Shown in pieces: positions 27,299-36,854 of a DNA stretch of 64,000 nt. Source of the DNA: CAIKZY01 sp044374195 (lineage in GTDB: Bacteria; Actinomycetota; Actinomycetes; S36-B12); the NCBI GenBank assembly GCA_044374195.1, contig JBILOY010000011.1:1-64000 (forward strand). Direction: 5' to 3'. The notes beneath the pieces are model-generated. The model did not search any database, had not been told where the DNA came from, and saw only the letters and a list, made by a program, of their open reading frames with translations. The position numbers were made by a program, and so were the translations under genes. Position 1 is the stretch's first letter; each line of letters opens with the position of its first letter.

Positions 27299-28939
27299 TT
27301 AGATGCCCAGCAGGGTGCGCAGGTGCCTCGGTGCCGGCGACCCTTGGCTGAGCATGAGGTCATGCACCTGGCGGTCGTTCCAGTCGGCGTGCAGTACGCG
27401 AAGGTCGTTCGAGATCTCAGTGACGGCCTTGTATCCGACGAAGTAGGTCGGCAGCTGACCTGAGGTAAGCAAGGCACGACGCCACTTGCCGACCGCCTCG
27501 CCTTCCTCCTGGAATCCGCGATCGCGCATGAGCGCGAGACCTTCAGCTTCGGTCATGTCGCCGGCATGCACGCCGACATCGAGGATCGCGTTGATGGTCA
27601 TGCGCAGTTGCATCTTGAGTTGCTGCAACCGGATCGCGAGAGCAGAACGTGCATCGTCGGTGGGCGTGTAGCCGCGATTGATCATCAGCTGCTCGGCGTA
27701 GACCGCCCAGCCCTCGACGAACACTCCGCTCATGCCGAACTTGCGCACGGGCGAGGCTGCCTTCAGTGCTCGCGCGTGCGCGAGCTGCAGCACGTGACCG
27801 GGGAATGCCTCGTGGATGGTCAGGTCGTGCAACTGCACGCCGTTGTACTCGCGGTAGAAGGAATCCACTCGCTCCGGTGACCAATCGGCGGGAGTCGGTG
27901 AGACTGCGACGAAGGTGGGAACGGGCGCGGTCTCGAGCGGGCCTGGCGCGTCGCAGTAGGCCACCGCAACTCCGCGATGAATCTCCGGCATCTCGATGAC
28001 GCGTACGTCGATCTCCGGCACCCAGACGAGGTCGTGGGCAATCGTGAAGTCACGCGATCGGGCATTGGCTGCCTCAACTAGGGCCAGCACGGTGTCATTG
28101 GTGACCGGGAAGTCATCCGCGACCTGCGCGAGTGCTCTCTCGACCACATCCCCGCCGCTCTCGCCGAGATACTCGCAGGCGACTTCACGGATCTGTTCGC
28201 TGACGAGATCGAGATTCGCATGTGCGTCCTCAAGCAACGAACCAGGAGTCGTGCCGTCATCAAGACGGTGCCAGAGAACCGCCGAGTAGAGCCGCTCCCC
28301 TAGCCGCGGATCCTTGCGCGAGATTGGCAGCTGCTCGCCCAGCCATGTGGTGAAGTCATCGATTGCCGCCATCGCTGTTGTGGCTTGCACATTGCTCATG
28401 CCGTGTTCCACGAGCAACGGTGCTAGTTGACCTTCGATCAGCGCCCGAGCACCCGCAAATTGCGCGAGGGCCGTCTCGACATGAATGGCCGGCATCTCCT
28501 GCAAGGTCTCACGCGCATCGGTCAGGAAGCGAGGGATCTCGCTCAGGCGCCCGACGGCGCTTTCCAGACGATCAGTCAACGGCGCGAAGTCACGCGAGAG
28601 AAGTAGATGAAGTGCGGTGCCCGGATTCCAGGCCATGGGATTCCAGGTCTGCTCGCGTAACTCAGTGTCATCGAAGGCGGCCTTGGTCAGCGCACTGCGC
28701 AAGATCTCCAGGTCGACGAAGTCGGCAACATCGAGCTCGACATCATCGACTGCATCAAGCGCAGTGAGGTGATCGTCGATGCGCATTGCGCGAGCACTAA
28801 CCGCATTGTCGGTGAGATCCGGCAATTCACTGTCGTGCGCGTGATCACCCAGCCACGTGGCAGCTACCGGATCAGCAGCGAGCAGATCGGCAAGCACTGC
28901 ATCAGCAATCGCGTGGAACTCCTGCGTGGCCTGGTTCAT
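27299..28939 (-). CDS. DUF885-family metallopeptidase-like protein
   Basis: A 546-residue protein with the DUF885 zinc motif TIHEAFPGHVLQLAHAR about two-thirds along, where HEAFPGH supplies the metal ligands and Glu base, and EGWAVYAEQLMINRGY supplying the third ligand. The N-terminal 300 residues are helical. No signal peptide is present, so the location is cytosolic. DUF885 enzymes are thought to be peptidases, but few have been tested. The gene start overlaps the mazG stop codon by 4 bp, giving translational coupling. Confidence 0.88.
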   Translation of the reverse strand: MNQATQEFHAIADAVLADLLAADPVAATWLGDHAHDSELPDLTDNAVSARAMRIDDHLTALDAVDDVELDVADFVDLEILRSALTKAAFDDTELREQTWNPMAWNPGTALHLLLSRDFAPLTDRLESAVGRLSEIPRFLTDARETLQEMPAIHVETALAQFAGARALIEGQLAPLLVEHGMSNVQATTAMAAIDDFTTWLGEQLPISRKDPRLGERLYSAVLWHRLDDGTTPGSLLEDAHANLDLVSEQIREVACEYLGESGGDVVERALAQVADDFPVTNDTVLALVEAANARSRDFTIAHDLVWVPEIDVRVIEMPEIHRGVAVAYCDAPGPLETAPVPTFVAVSPTPADWSPERVDSFYREYNGVQLHDLTIHEAFPGHVLQLAHARALKAASPVRKFGMSGVFVEGWAVYAEQLMINRGYTPTDDARSALAIRLQQLKMQLRMTINAILDVGVHAGDMTEAEGLALMRDRGFQEEGEAVGKWRRALLTSGQLPTYFVGYKAVTEISNDLRVLHADWNDRQVHDLMLSQGSPAPRHLRTLLGI

Positions 28940-29646
28940 CCGAGACCCTCAGCCGCGCGAATCTCGGCGATCCGTCGACGCGTGGCATTGCGCAATGCTC
29001 CTTCGGCATCCCAGCCGCACTCGCGAGCCTCCGACACGATCGCGAGCAGCAGATCACCGAGCTGCTCGGCAGACTCCACGCCATCGAGGGCACTCGAGGC
29101 ACGGTCAATCTCCGCAAGGTCGGATGCGGGCGTCTGAAGACGTGTGCTGCGACTGAGCACCTTCGAAGCCCGCAGCAGAGCGGGGAGGTTCGCAGGGATG
29201 CCGTCGGTAACCGACTCACGTCCCTTCTCCTTCGCCTTGAGCGCGTGCCAGTCGGCTTCTACCTGTTCGACACTCTTGCCCTGCGTGGGGTCGTCAGTGC
29301 CCTTGTCGAACACATGCGGATGTCGAGAGATCAGCTTGCGGGTGATGCCGTCAGCGACGTCGTCGATATTCCAGGGATCCTCGGCATCGTCCTGCGCGAT
29401 GCGCGCATGGAACACGACCTGCAGGAGCAGGTCGCCGAGTTCTTCGCGCATGCCAGCGCGATCACCGGCCTCAATTGCCTCGACGCTCTCGTAGGACTCC
29501 TCGATCAAGTACTCAACGAGTGACTCATGCGTCTGGCGTGCATCCCACGGGCATCCGCCCGGTGAGCGAAGGGTGTCCATCACCGCGACGAGTTCGAGAA
29601 GTCGCGCTCCCGTCATGCTCTGCGGCGATGCGCCCTCACTCGTCAT
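28936..29646 (-). CDS. mazG: Nucleoside triphosphate pyrophosphohydrolase MazG
   Basis: A 236-residue all-alpha NTP pyrophosphatase. LRSPGGCPWDARQTHESLVEYLIEES is the N-terminal signature, EESYESVEAIE with EELGDLLLQVVFHA gives the EExxE/ExxD magnesium site, and a divergent second half follows (KVLSRSTRLQTPA). It hydrolyses aberrant NTPs such as oxidised nucleotides to the monophosphate. A 4-bp overlap couples it to the DUF885 gene, and the SurA-like lipoprotein gene ends 2 bp upstream. Confidence 0.93.
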   Translation of the reverse strand: MTSEGASPQSMTGARLLELVAVMDTLRSPGGCPWDARQTHESLVEYLIEESYESVEAIEAGDRAGMREELGDLLLQVVFHARIAQDDAEDPWNIDDVADGITRKLISRHPHVFDKGTDDPTQGKSVEQVEADWHALKAKEKGRESVTDGIPANLPALLRASKVLSRSTRLQTPASDLAEIDRASSALDGVESAEQLGDLLLAIVSEARECGWDAEGALRNATRRRIAEIRAAEGLG

Positions 29647-29648
29647 GA

Positions 29649-30260
29649 CTAGTCAGCCGGCGGGATGGAGAGATCGCTGGGCGGCGCACCGATCTGGATC
29701 GAATCCGGGCTCCAGCTGCCGTAGCGCGGGTTCACCGTGACACCGAGCTCATTCGCGGTGGTTACGAGTGCCTGCCGGAAGATCGCCTGCTGTTCCTCAG
29801 CGGATGCTCCGGGCGCCAGGATCTCCTGGATCTTCGGGGTGAGCACGTTGGCGCGGAGGAAGGACTCGATCTCGTCCGGTGCGATACCGGCTTGCGCGGC
29901 ACTGGCCTCGACATCCTTCTCTGTAGCACCGCCCTGGAGCAGGCTCTGCCCCGCAGCATCGATCTCGCCCTGGCTCGCGGTGACACCCACGGCGCCCGCC
30001 AGGCCATCGAGGAGATCCAGGTAGATGAGCAGGTTCAGTGAGTTGGCGGTCACCTGTGCCTCAATCGCGTTCGGTGACTTACCTGTGGCGACGAGCACAC
30101 CCTGGGTCCAGTCGGTGAGCTCGGTCTCGCTGATGGTCTCGGAGCCCACCTTGGCGGCAGTGCCGGCATCGGTCGAGCCGCAGCCGCTGACGACGACGCT
30201 GGCGGCAGCCAGGCTCGAGACGAGCAGGGCTGCGGATACTGCACGGGTGCGACGCTTCAC
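29649..30260 (-). CDS. SurA-N-like lipoprotein (putative foldase chaperone)
   Basis: A 203-residue predicted lipoprotein: basic N terminus MKRRTR, hydrophobic stretch and lipobox VVSGCG (Cys27), then a helical SurA-N-type domain (VGSETISETELTDW, GEIDAAGQSLLQGGATEKDVE, IESFLRANVLTPKIQEIL). There is no peptidyl-prolyl isomerase domain, so any chaperone role is without isomerase activity. It starts at GTG 30260 overlapping the end of mfd, and its place between mfd and mazG is the same as in Streptomyces (from memory). It would sit on the outer face of the membrane. Confidence 0.8.
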   Translation of the reverse strand: MKRRTRAVSAALLVSSLAAASVVVSGCGSTDAGTAAKVGSETISETELTDWTQGVLVATGKSPNAIEAQVTANSLNLLIYLDLLDGLAGAVGVTASQGEIDAAGQSLLQGGATEKDVEASAAQAGIAPDEIESFLRANVLTPKIQEILAPGASAEEQQAIFRQALVTTANELGVTVNPRYGSWSPDSIQIGAPPSDLSIPPAD

Positions 30261-33200
30261 GACTTCTTCTCCGATTCAGGTGCGAGGGTCTTGGACGGCC
30301 AGAGCGCCGAGATGAGTTCGGTGGCCCAGCCGAGCAATTCCGTGCCGCTGACCGGAGCACCGCCCATAAGGGCCGTGACCGGACGCGGCACGATGATGGT
30401 ACGAGTCGCAGGCTTGACCTGCGTGCGCGGGTATAGGCGAGTTAGGCGCATCTGGCCGGATTCCGGAAGTTCCACCGGGGCGAAGCGCACTCCCTGCCCT
30501 TGCACTAATACCTCGGCCAGCCCGACTGAGCGCGCGAGCACCCTAAATCGCGCCACGGCCAACAGCGCCTCGACCGGTGCGGGCAGCGAGCCATAACGGT
30601 CGGTGAGTTCTGCCGCGACCTCGTCAACCTGCTCGTCGGTGTGGGCGTCTGCCAGTCGCTTGTAGGCCTCCAGACGCAGGCGCTCATGCGGTACGTAGTC
30701 GTGCGGGATGTGCGCATCGATCGGCAATTCGACCTTGATCTCGGGCAGCACGACGTCGGTATCGCCCTTGTGTTCAGCGAGGGCCTCGCCCACCAGTCGC
30801 ACATAGAGATCGAAGCCAACGTCAGCGATGTGGCCGCTCTGCTCACCACCGAGCAGATTGCCTGCGCCGCGAATCTCGAGATCTTTCATCGCGATGCGCA
30901 TACCCGAGCCGAGATCGGTGTGCTGGGCGATCGTGGCCAGGCGCTCATGCGCGGTTTCGGTGAGCGGCTTCTCCGGCGAGTAGAGGAAGTACGCATAGGC
31001 CCGCTCACGCCCTCGACCGACTCGACCGCGCAGCTGATGAAGCTGCGAGAGACCGAAATTATCGGCGCGATCGACGATCAAGGTGTTCGCATTCGCGATA
31101 TCGATGCCCGACTCGACGATCGTGGTGCAGACAAGTACGTCGACCTTCTTATCCCAGAAATCGACGATAACCTGCTCGAGCTGGTGTTCGCCCATCTGGC
31201 CGTGCGCCACTGCAATGCGCGCCTCGGGTACGAGATCGCGAAGCCGTGAGGCCACTCGATCGATCGACTCGACACGGTTATGGACGAAGAACACCTGGCC
31301 ATCACGCATGAGCTCGCGGCGCATGGCGGCGGAGATCTGCTTGTCGTCGTAGGGGCCGACGAAGGTGAGCACGGGGTGACGCTCCTCGGGCGGTGTCTGG
31401 ATCACTGACATCTCACGAATACCCGTGACGGCCATCTCCAGGGTACGCGGGATCGGCGTTGCCGACATCGCGAGAACATCGACGTTGGTGCGCAGTGCCT
31501 TCAAGTACTCCTTGTGCTCGACACCGAAGCGTTGTTCTTCGTCGAGAACCACGAGGCCGAGATCCTTGAAGCGAACATCAGGGGTCAGCAGGCGATGAGT
31601 GCCGATGACCACATCGACTGAGCCGTCAATGACCCCGGCCAGCACCTCCTTGGCCTCCTTGTCAGTGCTGAACCGCGACAGCGCGGCAACCTTCACCGGG
31701 AAAGCGCTGTAGCGATCCGAGAATGTCGAGAAGTGCTGCTGCACCAAAAGCGTTGTGGGCACGAGTACCGCAACCTGCTTGCCGTCCTGCACGGCCTTGA
31801 ACGCCGCGCGCACAGCGATCTCCGTCTTCCCGTAACCGACATCGCCACAGATGAGCCGATCCATCGGCGCAGTGCGCTCCATATCGGCCTTCACCTCATC
31901 GATGCAGGCCAGCTGATCAGGAGTCTCGACATAGGCGAAGGCATCTTCTAGTTCGTGCTGCCATGGGGTATCGGCAGCGAACGCGTGCCCCTTCGCTGCC
32001 TGGCGCGCGGCATACAGGCGAATGAGCTCGCCGGCGATCTGCTTGACCGCCTTGCGGGCACGGCCCTTGGCCTTTTGCCAATCAGCACCGCCAAGACGAT
32101 GCACGGTCGGCGCCTCGCCTCCGACGTACTTCGTGACGAGATCGAGCTGATCGGTCGGAACGTAGAGTCGATCGGCCGGCTGCCCGCGCTTACTCGAGGC
32201 GTACTCGAGCACGAGGTATTCACGTGTCGCGTCTCCGACAGTGCGCTGCACCATCTCGATGTACTTGCCGACGCCATGCTGCTCGTGCACCACGAAGTCA
32301 CCGGTCTTGAGCGACAGTGGATCAATAGTGCGCCGACGGCGCGAGGGCATGCGGCGCATATCGCGCGTGGCTGAGCGCTGCCCGGAGACATCGCTCTCGG
32401 TGATGAGCACCAGCCCGGGGAAGATGAAGCCGGCATCGAGCCGACCGGTGGTGATGTGCACGACACCCGGCTGCGCGTCGATGAGGTCGTCGACCAGCCG
32501 TGCCGCGACATCCTCGCCAGCAAGAGTCTCGGCGATGCGCTCGGCTGAGCCGTGGCCCTGCGTTACGAAGCTGACGACGCGCCCTTCGGCCAGCCAACGG
32601 CGAAGGTCGGTGACGATCGCGGTGTAATCACCCTTGTAGCCATTGCACTCACTCGCGTCGACGGTGATGCGTAGTTCAGTGTCCTGCGCCAACTCGTCAT
32701 CGCTGGGCAGGGCGCTGAGATCCCACCAGCGCATCGAGCGCTGGATTGCTGCGATCTGCAGGTCGTCTATCGACAGGTAATTGAGGCCTGCGAGATCAAT
32801 GGGGGTGTCATTGCCTGCTGCGGCGTTGTGCCACGAGGCGGCGAGGAACTCCTCTGCCGTGCGCACGAGATCGTGGGCGCGTGCATCGATGCGCTCGGGC
32901 TGCATCGACACGACCTGGGTACCTGGAGCAAGCAGCCCGATCAGTGAGGTCATGCCGTCAGCGAGCACAGGCGACAAGGACTCCATGCCCTCAACCGTGA
33001 TGCCATTGGCCAGCTTGTCGCACATCTCGGTGAGTAGTGGGATGGATGAGAGTTGAGCTGCACGTGCGCGCACTTGGTCGGTCAGCAGTAGCTCGCGAAC
33101 GGCCGGCGCCCACAGGCCCTCGTCAACGTTTTCGAGCGAGCGCTGATCGGCGACAGCGAAACTGCGGATCTCCTCGACGTTGTCGCCCCAGAACTCAATG

Positions 33201-33790
33201 CGAAGCGGATGCTCATTGGTTGGCGGGAACACGTCGAGGATGCCACCGCGTGCGGCTACCTGTCCGCGTCGCTCGACGAGATCGACACGCTCGTAGCCCA
33301 GACCCACCAGTCGCTCAACGATTTCCATCGGGTCGCCCTGATCATCAACGCGCAGGCGCACGGGCTCCGCATCACCGATGCCGATGATGATCGGCTGAGC
33401 GACTGCGCGGATAGAGGCGACGATGACATCGATCGGCCCGATCAGCGGATCAGTGGCGTCGGGGTGAGCAAGACGGCGCAGCACCGCAACTCGTCGTCCC
33501 ACGGTGTCGAGCGACGGCGACAGCCGCTCATGGGGCAGCGTCTCCCACGACGGGAACACCTCGACGTGCGCATCGACGATCAGCTCGCGTAACTGGGCGG
33601 CAACATCCTCGGCCTCGCGACCGGTCGGGGTGACGATGAGTACGGGCACTCCTCGACCGCTGATCATTGCCGCAACTGCGGGCTGAACGGGAACGGCGGC
33701 GGTCACATGTACGGGCGAGCTGCCCGCAGGCATCTCGGTGACCGCGGCAAGCTCACCGCGCACTGACTTCAGGAGACCGGCAAGACTCAC
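30257..33790 (-). CDS. mfd: Transcription-repair coupling factor Mfd
   Basis: A 1177-residue ATP-dependent translocase. In order: a UvrB-like module (ALVTPTGREAEDVAAQL region, RGGILDVFPP), an RNA-polymerase-interaction domain (GDFVVHEQHGVGKYIEM), and a RecG-like motor with Walker A GDVGYGKTEIAVRAA, the DEEQRFGVEHKEYLK motif, and QLRGRVGRGRERAYAYF; the TRCF C-terminal domain closes it. It releases stalled RNA polymerase at DNA lesions and recruits UvrA. GTG start; 4-bp overlaps tie it to cysQ upstream and the lipoprotein gene downstream. Confidence 0.97.
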   Translation of the reverse strand: MSLAGLLKSVRGELAAVTEMPAGSSPVHVTAAVPVQPAVAAMISGRGVPVLIVTPTGREAEDVAAQLRELIVDAHVEVFPSWETLPHERLSPSLDTVGRRVAVLRRLAHPDATDPLIGPIDVIVASIRAVAQPIIIGIGDAEPVRLRVDDQGDPMEIVERLVGLGYERVDLVERRGQVAARGGILDVFPPTNEHPLRIEFWGDNVEEIRSFAVADQRSLENVDEGLWAPAVRELLLTDQVRARAAQLSSIPLLTEMCDKLANGITVEGMESLSPVLADGMTSLIGLLAPGTQVVSMQPERIDARAHDLVRTAEEFLAASWHNAAAGNDTPIDLAGLNYLSIDDLQIAAIQRSMRWWDLSALPSDDELAQDTELRITVDASECNGYKGDYTAIVTDLRRWLAEGRVVSFVTQGHGSAERIAETLAGEDVAARLVDDLIDAQPGVVHITTGRLDAGFIFPGLVLITESDVSGQRSATRDMRRMPSRRRRTIDPLSLKTGDFVVHEQHGVGKYIEMVQRTVGDATREYLVLEYASSKRGQPADRLYVPTDQLDLVTKYVGGEAPTVHRLGGADWQKAKGRARKAVKQIAGELIRLYAARQAAKGHAFAADTPWQHELEDAFAYVETPDQLACIDEVKADMERTAPMDRLICGDVGYGKTEIAVRAAFKAVQDGKQVAVLVPTTLLVQQHFSTFSDRYSAFPVKVAALSRFSTDKEAKEVLAGVIDGSVDVVIGTHRLLTPDVRFKDLGLVVLDEEQRFGVEHKEYLKALRTNVDVLAMSATPIPRTLEMAVTGIREMSVIQTPPEERHPVLTFVGPYDDKQISAAMRRELMRDGQVFFVHNRVESIDRVASRLRDLVPEARIAVAHGQMGEHQLEQVIVDFWDKKVDVLVCTTIVESGIDIANANTLIVDRADNFGLSQLHQLRGRVGRGRERAYAYFLYSPEKPLTETAHERLATIAQHTDLGSGMRIAMKDLEIRGAGNLLGGEQSGHIADVGFDLYVRLVGEALAEHKGDTDVVLPEIKVELPIDAHIPHDYVPHERLRLEAYKRLADAHTDEQVDEVAAELTDRYGSLPAPVEALLAVARFRVLARSVGLAEVLVQGQGVRFAPVELPESGQMRLTRLYPRTQVKPATRTIIVPRPVTALMGGAPVSGTELLGWATELISALWPSKTLAPESEKKS

Positions 33791-34611
33791 AAGCCAGCAG
33801 CCTCGCGAAGTGCTGCACGGAGGTAATCGACGAGTGCGGGGTGCGCGACGGTCAGGTCGGTCACGTACGGCGGCATGTGGTTGAACGTGACCTCACTGCC
33901 ATCGACATGTGACGGAACCAGGCCATAGTGCTGCGCCACACCATACGGCGCCGCGACATCCCACTCGTAGAAACCGGTGTCGTGCACATAGGCCTCGGCT
34001 CGGCCGCACAGGATCTCGTTGACCTTCGCGCCCACTGAGCCGACATCCATGATCTCGACACCATGGGAGTTGATACCTGCGTCAGCGAGCAGGCGAGCGA
34101 GGATCTCGACGGTGGCGGCCAGAGTTGCCGGCGGGCGACTCCGCGAGGCGACGATGCGAATCGCGCGGTCGGTCGGCAGGGCTGCGGGGGCCGCGCCTTG
34201 ATCGGACATCGTGCGAGTGAGTTGCTGGGCCGGAAGGTCGACCGTGCAAGCCGACAGTCGCTTCTCGGATGCATGCCACAGGGCGATGTGCACGGCGAAG
34301 TCAGCCCGACCCTGGCCGAACTCATAGGTGCCATCGAGTGGATCGACGATCCAGACACGTTCGTGCGCAAGGCGCAACTCGTTGTCCTTCTCTTCTTCGC
34401 TCAGGAGCCCATCATCAGGACGCGCCTCGCGCAGTGCCGCGACGATGAACTCATTCGCGGCGGCGTCACCGGCCTTGCGCAGTTCATTCGCGCGATCCTT
34501 GTCACCTGGATCAACGGCGCCGAAGGAGTCCCGCAGCTCAAGCAAGAGCTGGCCGGCCTGCTGCGCAACCATCGACGAGAGCTGGGCATCACTGATCTGA
34601 AGATCTGTCAT
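33787..34611 (-). CDS. cysQ: 3'(2'),5'-bisphosphate nucleotidase CysQ-like
   Basis: A 274-residue inositol-monophosphatase-family enzyme. The metal site is LLSEEEKD (Glu pair) and VWIVDPLDGTYEFGQGR, with GFYEWDVAAPYGVAQHYGL as the second Asp motif. The CysQ branch hydrolyses 3'-phosphoadenosine 5'-phosphate from sulfate assimilation; inositol phosphates are the alternative. It is placed between pth and mfd with a 4-bp overlap into mfd. No other sulfur genes adjoin, so the assignment rests on sequence alone. Confidence 0.85.
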   Translation of the reverse strand: MTDLQISDAQLSSMVAQQAGQLLLELRDSFGAVDPGDKDRANELRKAGDAAANEFIVAALREARPDDGLLSEEEKDNELRLAHERVWIVDPLDGTYEFGQGRADFAVHIALWHASEKRLSACTVDLPAQQLTRTMSDQGAAPAALPTDRAIRIVASRSRPPATLAATVEILARLLADAGINSHGVEIMDVGSVGAKVNEILCGRAEAYVHDTGFYEWDVAAPYGVAQHYGLVPSHVDGSEVTFNHMPPYVTDLTVAHPALVDYLRAALREAAGL

Positions 34612-34613
34612 CG

Positions 34614-35213
34614 CTATTCCTTTGCGGGGCCGGTATTGAAGGTGCTCTGGGTGCGCTCGAGACCATTGGTGATTAACGAGCAGGTGGCGTCAGCGGCGCG
34701 CTCGATGAGCTCAGGCATTTCAACTCGCTCAGCGCTTGCGAAGGGCTTGAGCACGAAGTCGGCAGGATCCTGGCGGCCAGGCGGGCGCCCGATGCCGATG
34801 CGCACGCGATAGAAATCACCGGTGCCCAGGGCCTTGCGCATGCTCTTGAGCCCGTTGTGGCCGTTATCGCCACCGCCAAGTTTCACGCGCAGTGCTGCGA
34901 AGGGAATATCGAGTTCATCGTGGATCGCGATGAGTCGCTCGACCGGAATGTCGTAGAACTGCATCAGCGCCTTGATCGGCCCACCTGACTCGTTCATGTA
35001 CGCCAGTGGTTCGGCCAAGATGATCGACGTCTGACTACCCGGCATCCCTAGCTTGCCTTCGAGCACCATCGCATTGGCGCGCTTGTGGCGCGAGAGCTTT
35101 CCGCCGGTCATCGTCGCGATGCGATCGACCGCCATGTACCCGACGTTGTGCCGGGTGGCCGAATAGTCAGGACCGGGGTTCCCGAGCCCGGCTATAAGCC
35201 ACGCATCACTCAT
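34614..35213 (-). CDS. pth: Peptidyl-tRNA hydrolase
   Basis: A 199-residue enzyme that frees tRNA from peptidyl-tRNA dropped by ribosomes. WLIAGLGNPGPDYSATRHNVGYMAVD contains the substrate Asn and catalytic His (H22), with the conserved Asp in YMNESGG and LDIPFAALRVKLGGGDNGHNGLKS downstream. The length is standard. It starts 40 bp after rplY on the same strand, the canonical prs-rplY-pth order. Confidence 0.96.
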   Translation of the reverse strand: MSDAWLIAGLGNPGPDYSATRHNVGYMAVDRIATMTGGKLSRHKRANAMVLEGKLGMPGSQTSIILAEPLAYMNESGGPIKALMQFYDIPVERLIAIHDELDIPFAALRVKLGGGDNGHNGLKSMRKALGTGDFYRVRIGIGRPPGRQDPADFVLKPFASAERVEMPELIERAADATCSLITNGLERTQSTFNTGPAKE

Positions 35214-35253
35214 GGGAATCCCGGTCCTGACTAGTCGTGCAATAAGGCCTTAG

Positions 35254-35700
35254 TTACTCAGCAGGAGCGGCTGCGGCCGCGGCTGCGGCATCAGCCGCAT
35301 CGGCTGCGTCAGCTGCCGCGCTGCCCGAGCGGGCATCCTTGGCGTCCTGAACAGCCTGTGCCTCGGCGGCCTCGACGAAGGCAACTGCCTCGTTGCCGCG
35401 GTCGGTGGCCTCGCCGGCGGAGATGATGATGAGGTCAATGTGCTCGATGAAGCGCTTGACCGGCTCGCGCTGGATATCGCGCGGCTTGGTGATGATGTTC
35501 TTGCCCTCGAAGCTGATGTTCAGCACGACGCGCGGCTTGCGCAGGGCGAGCTCGAGCTCATGTGCTGGCAGGGAAACGTGGGTGACCGCTGAGCCTTCGC
35601 CGTAGATGACTGCGGGGATGTTTCCCTCGCGGCGGGTGCGGCGCGCTGCACCCTTGCCGAAATCGGAGCGGGGAACGGCGATCATGGAAACTTCAGACAC
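35254..35700 (-). CDS. rplY: Ribosomal protein bL25, short form with Ala-rich tail
   Basis: A 148-residue bL25/Ctc-type protein. Residues 6-100 form the 5S-rRNA-binding domain (RSDFGKGAARRTRREGNIPAVIYGEG, LPAHELELALRK, RDIQREPVKRFIEHIDL). The usual CTC C-terminal beta domain is replaced by a 35-residue Asp/Ala tract (ARSGSAAADAADAADAAAA). The start is GTG at 35700 with a GAGGAGAAG ribosome site 7-12 bases upstream; an ATG five codons later is possible. It binds 5S rRNA in the large ribosomal subunit. Confidence 0.9.
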   Translation of the reverse strand: MSEVSMIAVPRSDFGKGAARRTRREGNIPAVIYGEGSAVTHVSLPAHELELALRKPRVVLNISFEGKNIITKPRDIQREPVKRFIEHIDLIIISAGEATDRGNEAVAFVEAAEAQAVQDAKDARSGSAAADAADAADAAAAAAAAPAE

Positions 35701-35819
35701 TTCAACTTCTCCTCGTACGTCGGACACCTCGGCAAAGCGCGTTGGGCGCCGACCGCGTCGATCACGGTGCCAGTGCGACACCCTCGCCGAGGAATTGACC
35801 AGAGTCTAACGAGCGAGGG

Positions 35820-35859
35820 CCCGGGGACGAAATCGGCCCCGGGTTAGCCCAATGGGCTA
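35820..35859 (-). terminator. Two hairpins downstream of prs
   Basis: CCCGGGG/CCCCGGG (35820-35843, 10-nt loop) and TAGCCC/GGGCTA (35845-35859, 3-nt loop) lie directly after prs; the second includes the prs stop codon. They probably terminate the glmU-prs transcript before rplY, which has its own ribosome site. Confidence 0.65.
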
Positions 35860-36852
35860 GTTGCCCATCTGGTGTGACGGGGTGTCGTCGAACATGCTCG
35901 TGACCGAGCCGTCGGTGAAGACTTCGGTAATGGCCTTGGCCAGCAGCGGAGCGATCGAGAGCACGGTGAGCTTGGGGAAACGGGCCTCGTCGACGATCGG
36001 CAAGGTGTCGGTGACGATCACCTCGGAGATGTCGGAGTTCTGAAGGCGATCACGGGCCGGGTCGCTCAAGATCGCGTGGGTGGCGGCCACGATCACACCT
36101 GCCGCCCCCTGCTCGAAGAGGGTCTCGGCGGCCTTCACGATGGTGCCACCGGTGTCGATCATGTCGTCGACCACGACGCAGACGCGGCCCTTCACCTCGC
36201 CAACGACCTCGAACACCTTGACCTGGTTGGGCACATCGGGATCGCGACGCTTATGGATGATGGCCAGCGGGGCACCCAGGATGTCGGTCCACTTCTCAGC
36301 AACGCGCACGCGACCGGCATCAGGCGAGACGACGGTGATGCGGTCATGGCCGACGCTCTCCTTAACGTGGCGCGCGAGCAGTGGCAACGAGAACAGGTGA
36401 TCGACGGGGCCGTCGAAGAAGCCCTGGATCTGCGAGGTGTGCAGGTCGACGGTCATCAGGCGATCTGCGCCGGCAGTCTTGAACAGGTCAGCGATCAGAC
36501 GGGCCGAGATCGGCTCGCGGCCGCGGTGCTTCTTATCTTGGCGGGCATATCCGTAGAACGGCATGATCACCGAGATGCGCTTGGCGGATGCACGCTTGAG
36601 CGCATCAACCATGATCAGCTGCTCCATGATCCAGGTATTGATCGGCGTGGTGTGGCTCTGCAGAACGAACGCGTCGGCGCCGCGCACTGACTCCTCGAAG
36701 CGCACGAAGATCTCGCCGTTCGCGAAGTCGTAGGCAACCGTCTTCGACAGCGGAATGCCCAGCTCGGCAGCAACCGCGTTGGCCAGTTCAGGGTGTGACC
36801 GACCTGCAAGCAGGACGAGCTTCTTCTGAATCGGGGCCATGATCTCGGTCAC
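35857..36852 (-). CDS. prs: Ribose-phosphate pyrophosphokinase
   Basis: A 331-residue PRPP synthetase. FANGEIFVRFEESVRGADAFVLQS, the flexible loop YGYARQDKKHRGREPISARL, VDLHTSQIQGFFDGPVDHL and the PRPP-binding VVVDDMIDTGGTI motif are all present. It makes phosphoribosyl pyrophosphate for purines, pyrimidines, His and Trp; in actinobacteria the product also feeds decaprenylphosphoryl-arabinose. The GTG at 36852 lies 2 bp after the glmU stop codon, so the two are likely one transcript; an ATG four codons later is an alternative start. Confidence 0.97.
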   Translation of the reverse strand: MTEIMAPIQKKLVLLAGRSHPELANAVAAELGIPLSKTVAYDFANGEIFVRFEESVRGADAFVLQSHTTPINTWIMEQLIMVDALKRASAKRISVIMPFYGYARQDKKHRGREPISARLIADLFKTAGADRLMTVDLHTSQIQGFFDGPVDHLFSLPLLARHVKESVGHDRITVVSPDAGRVRVAEKWTDILGAPLAIIHKRRDPDVPNQVKVFEVVGEVKGRVCVVVDDMIDTGGTIVKAAETLFEQGAAGVIVAATHAILSDPARDRLQNSDISEVIVTDTLPIVDEARFPKLTVLSIAPLLAKAITEVFTDGSVTSMFDDTPSHQMGN

Positions 36853-36854
36853 CG

